A DNA stretch of 64,000 nucleotides from Bryobacteraceae bacterium (lineage in GTDB: Bacteria; Acidobacteriota; Terriglobia; Bryobacterales; Bryobacteraceae), in the NCBI GenBank assembly GCA_026129905.1, contig JAHCHE010000010.1, forward strand, positions 1 through 64,000. Direction: 5' to 3'. This document shows positions 63,767-64,000 of this stretch, one piece after another. A program made the position numbers and the translations under genes. Under the pieces are notes generated by a model, which saw only the letters and a program-made list of their open reading frames with translations, searched no databases and was not told the DNA's origin. Each line of letters starts with the position of its first letter. Position 1 is the first letter of the stretch.

Positions 63767-64000
63767 GTGGCGTTTTCGCTGCAGCCGGAACAGGCGCAAC
63801 TGCTGGCATCCATCGGCCTGACCTGGATCGAGAAAGAGTGGGAAACCACGAGGAAGGTGATTGCGGCCATTCCGGTCGACCGCCAGGAATACCGGCCGGA
63901 GCCCAAGGCTCGCACGGCGATCGAACTGGCCTGGCACATCGCCGTCAGCGAAGCGTGGTTTCTCGATGGCATCCTCCAGGGCGAATTTCAGATGGAGGAA
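63767..64000 (+). CDS. DinB-like protein, cut by the window end
   Basis: The first 78 codons of a gene that runs past the window. The sequence LLASIGLTWIEKEWETTRKV and ARTAIELAWHIAVSEAWFLD resembles the four-helix DinB/YfiT-like metal-binding family (histidine in LAWHI). GGAG lies 6 nt before GTG 63767; a GTG at 63761 is an alternative start. The product is probably a putative hydrolase or thiol transferase of that family. Confidence 0.7.
   Translation, partial: MAFSLQPEQAQLLASIGLTWIEKEWETTRKVIAAIPVDRQEYRPEPKARTAIELAWHIAVSEAWFLDGILQGEFQMEE

Overview
The window looks like chromosomal DNA of an Acidobacteriota member close to Candidatus Solibacter / Bryobacterales. The grounds are high GC, the protein at 17326-19344 whose C-terminal half matches the Solibacter-type TIGR03437 domain, DUF5107/TPR and CehA/McbA-type exported proteins, several carboxypeptidase-regulatory (CnaB-like) secreted proteins, and a BlaI/BlaR1 pair whose receptor carries TPR and TonB-C regions. 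I saw no tRNA, rRNA, CRISPR array, phage or recognisable transposase. Taxonomy is inference from gene families only.

Layout. 1-5 kb: secreted M28 peptidase, small membrane protein, dapA-dapD (lysine/diaminopimelate), a Spy-like periplasmic protein with a clear terminator. 5-12.6 kb: PilZ protein, then a minus-strand run of GH13_18 phosphorylase, exported helical protein and ABC ATPase, then a secreted transglutaminase-like protein and a ceramidase-like gene whose 5' end is missing. 12.6-24.2 kb: an accessory block with an RCC1-repeat/PKD surface protein broken by a frameshift in a G6 tract, a 350-bp duplicated fragment of a CehA-like gene, a TIGR03437 propeller protein, the intact CehA-like hydrolase and a 1084-aa DUF5107/TPR protein. 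The last three form a tight operon. 24.2-30.3 kb: a hairpin array, EamA transporter, lacD-like aldolase, aminotransferase plus a coupled small protein, a decayed toxin-antitoxin locus, a gene-poor stretch with repeats, and a merR gene with its own promoter.

30.3-39.3 kb: thioredoxin-like protein, gltA, D-aminoacylase-like amidohydrolase, phosphoesterase lipoprotein, glycosyltransferase, thiC with a coupled methyltransferase, and two solitary antitoxin-like genes. 39.3-52.5 kb: Tat-exported GH2 enzyme, B12-type radical SAM protein, a BlaI-BlaR1-CnaB-CnaB operon, a methyltransferase, a UPF0175 protein, and an ECF sigma / anti-sigma / secretin-like cluster. 52.6-64 kb: asparagine synthetase plus sulfotransferase, an exported nucleotide-kinase-like protein, osmC preceded by a candidate sigma-54 promoter and paired palindromes next to a sigma-54 activator gene, a VOC protein, a GT-C membrane protein, an SDR-VKOR-SPW operon, and a DinB-like gene cut by the window end.

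The strongest leads are the sigma-54 activator/osmC control region (57.0-57.2 kb), the duplication around the TIGR03437 gene, the intergenic multi-hairpin elements, the frameshifted surface protein and toxin, and a recurring -10-like motif placed 5-8 nt before start codons that suggests leaderless transcription. No single obviously new defence or biosynthetic system is evident.
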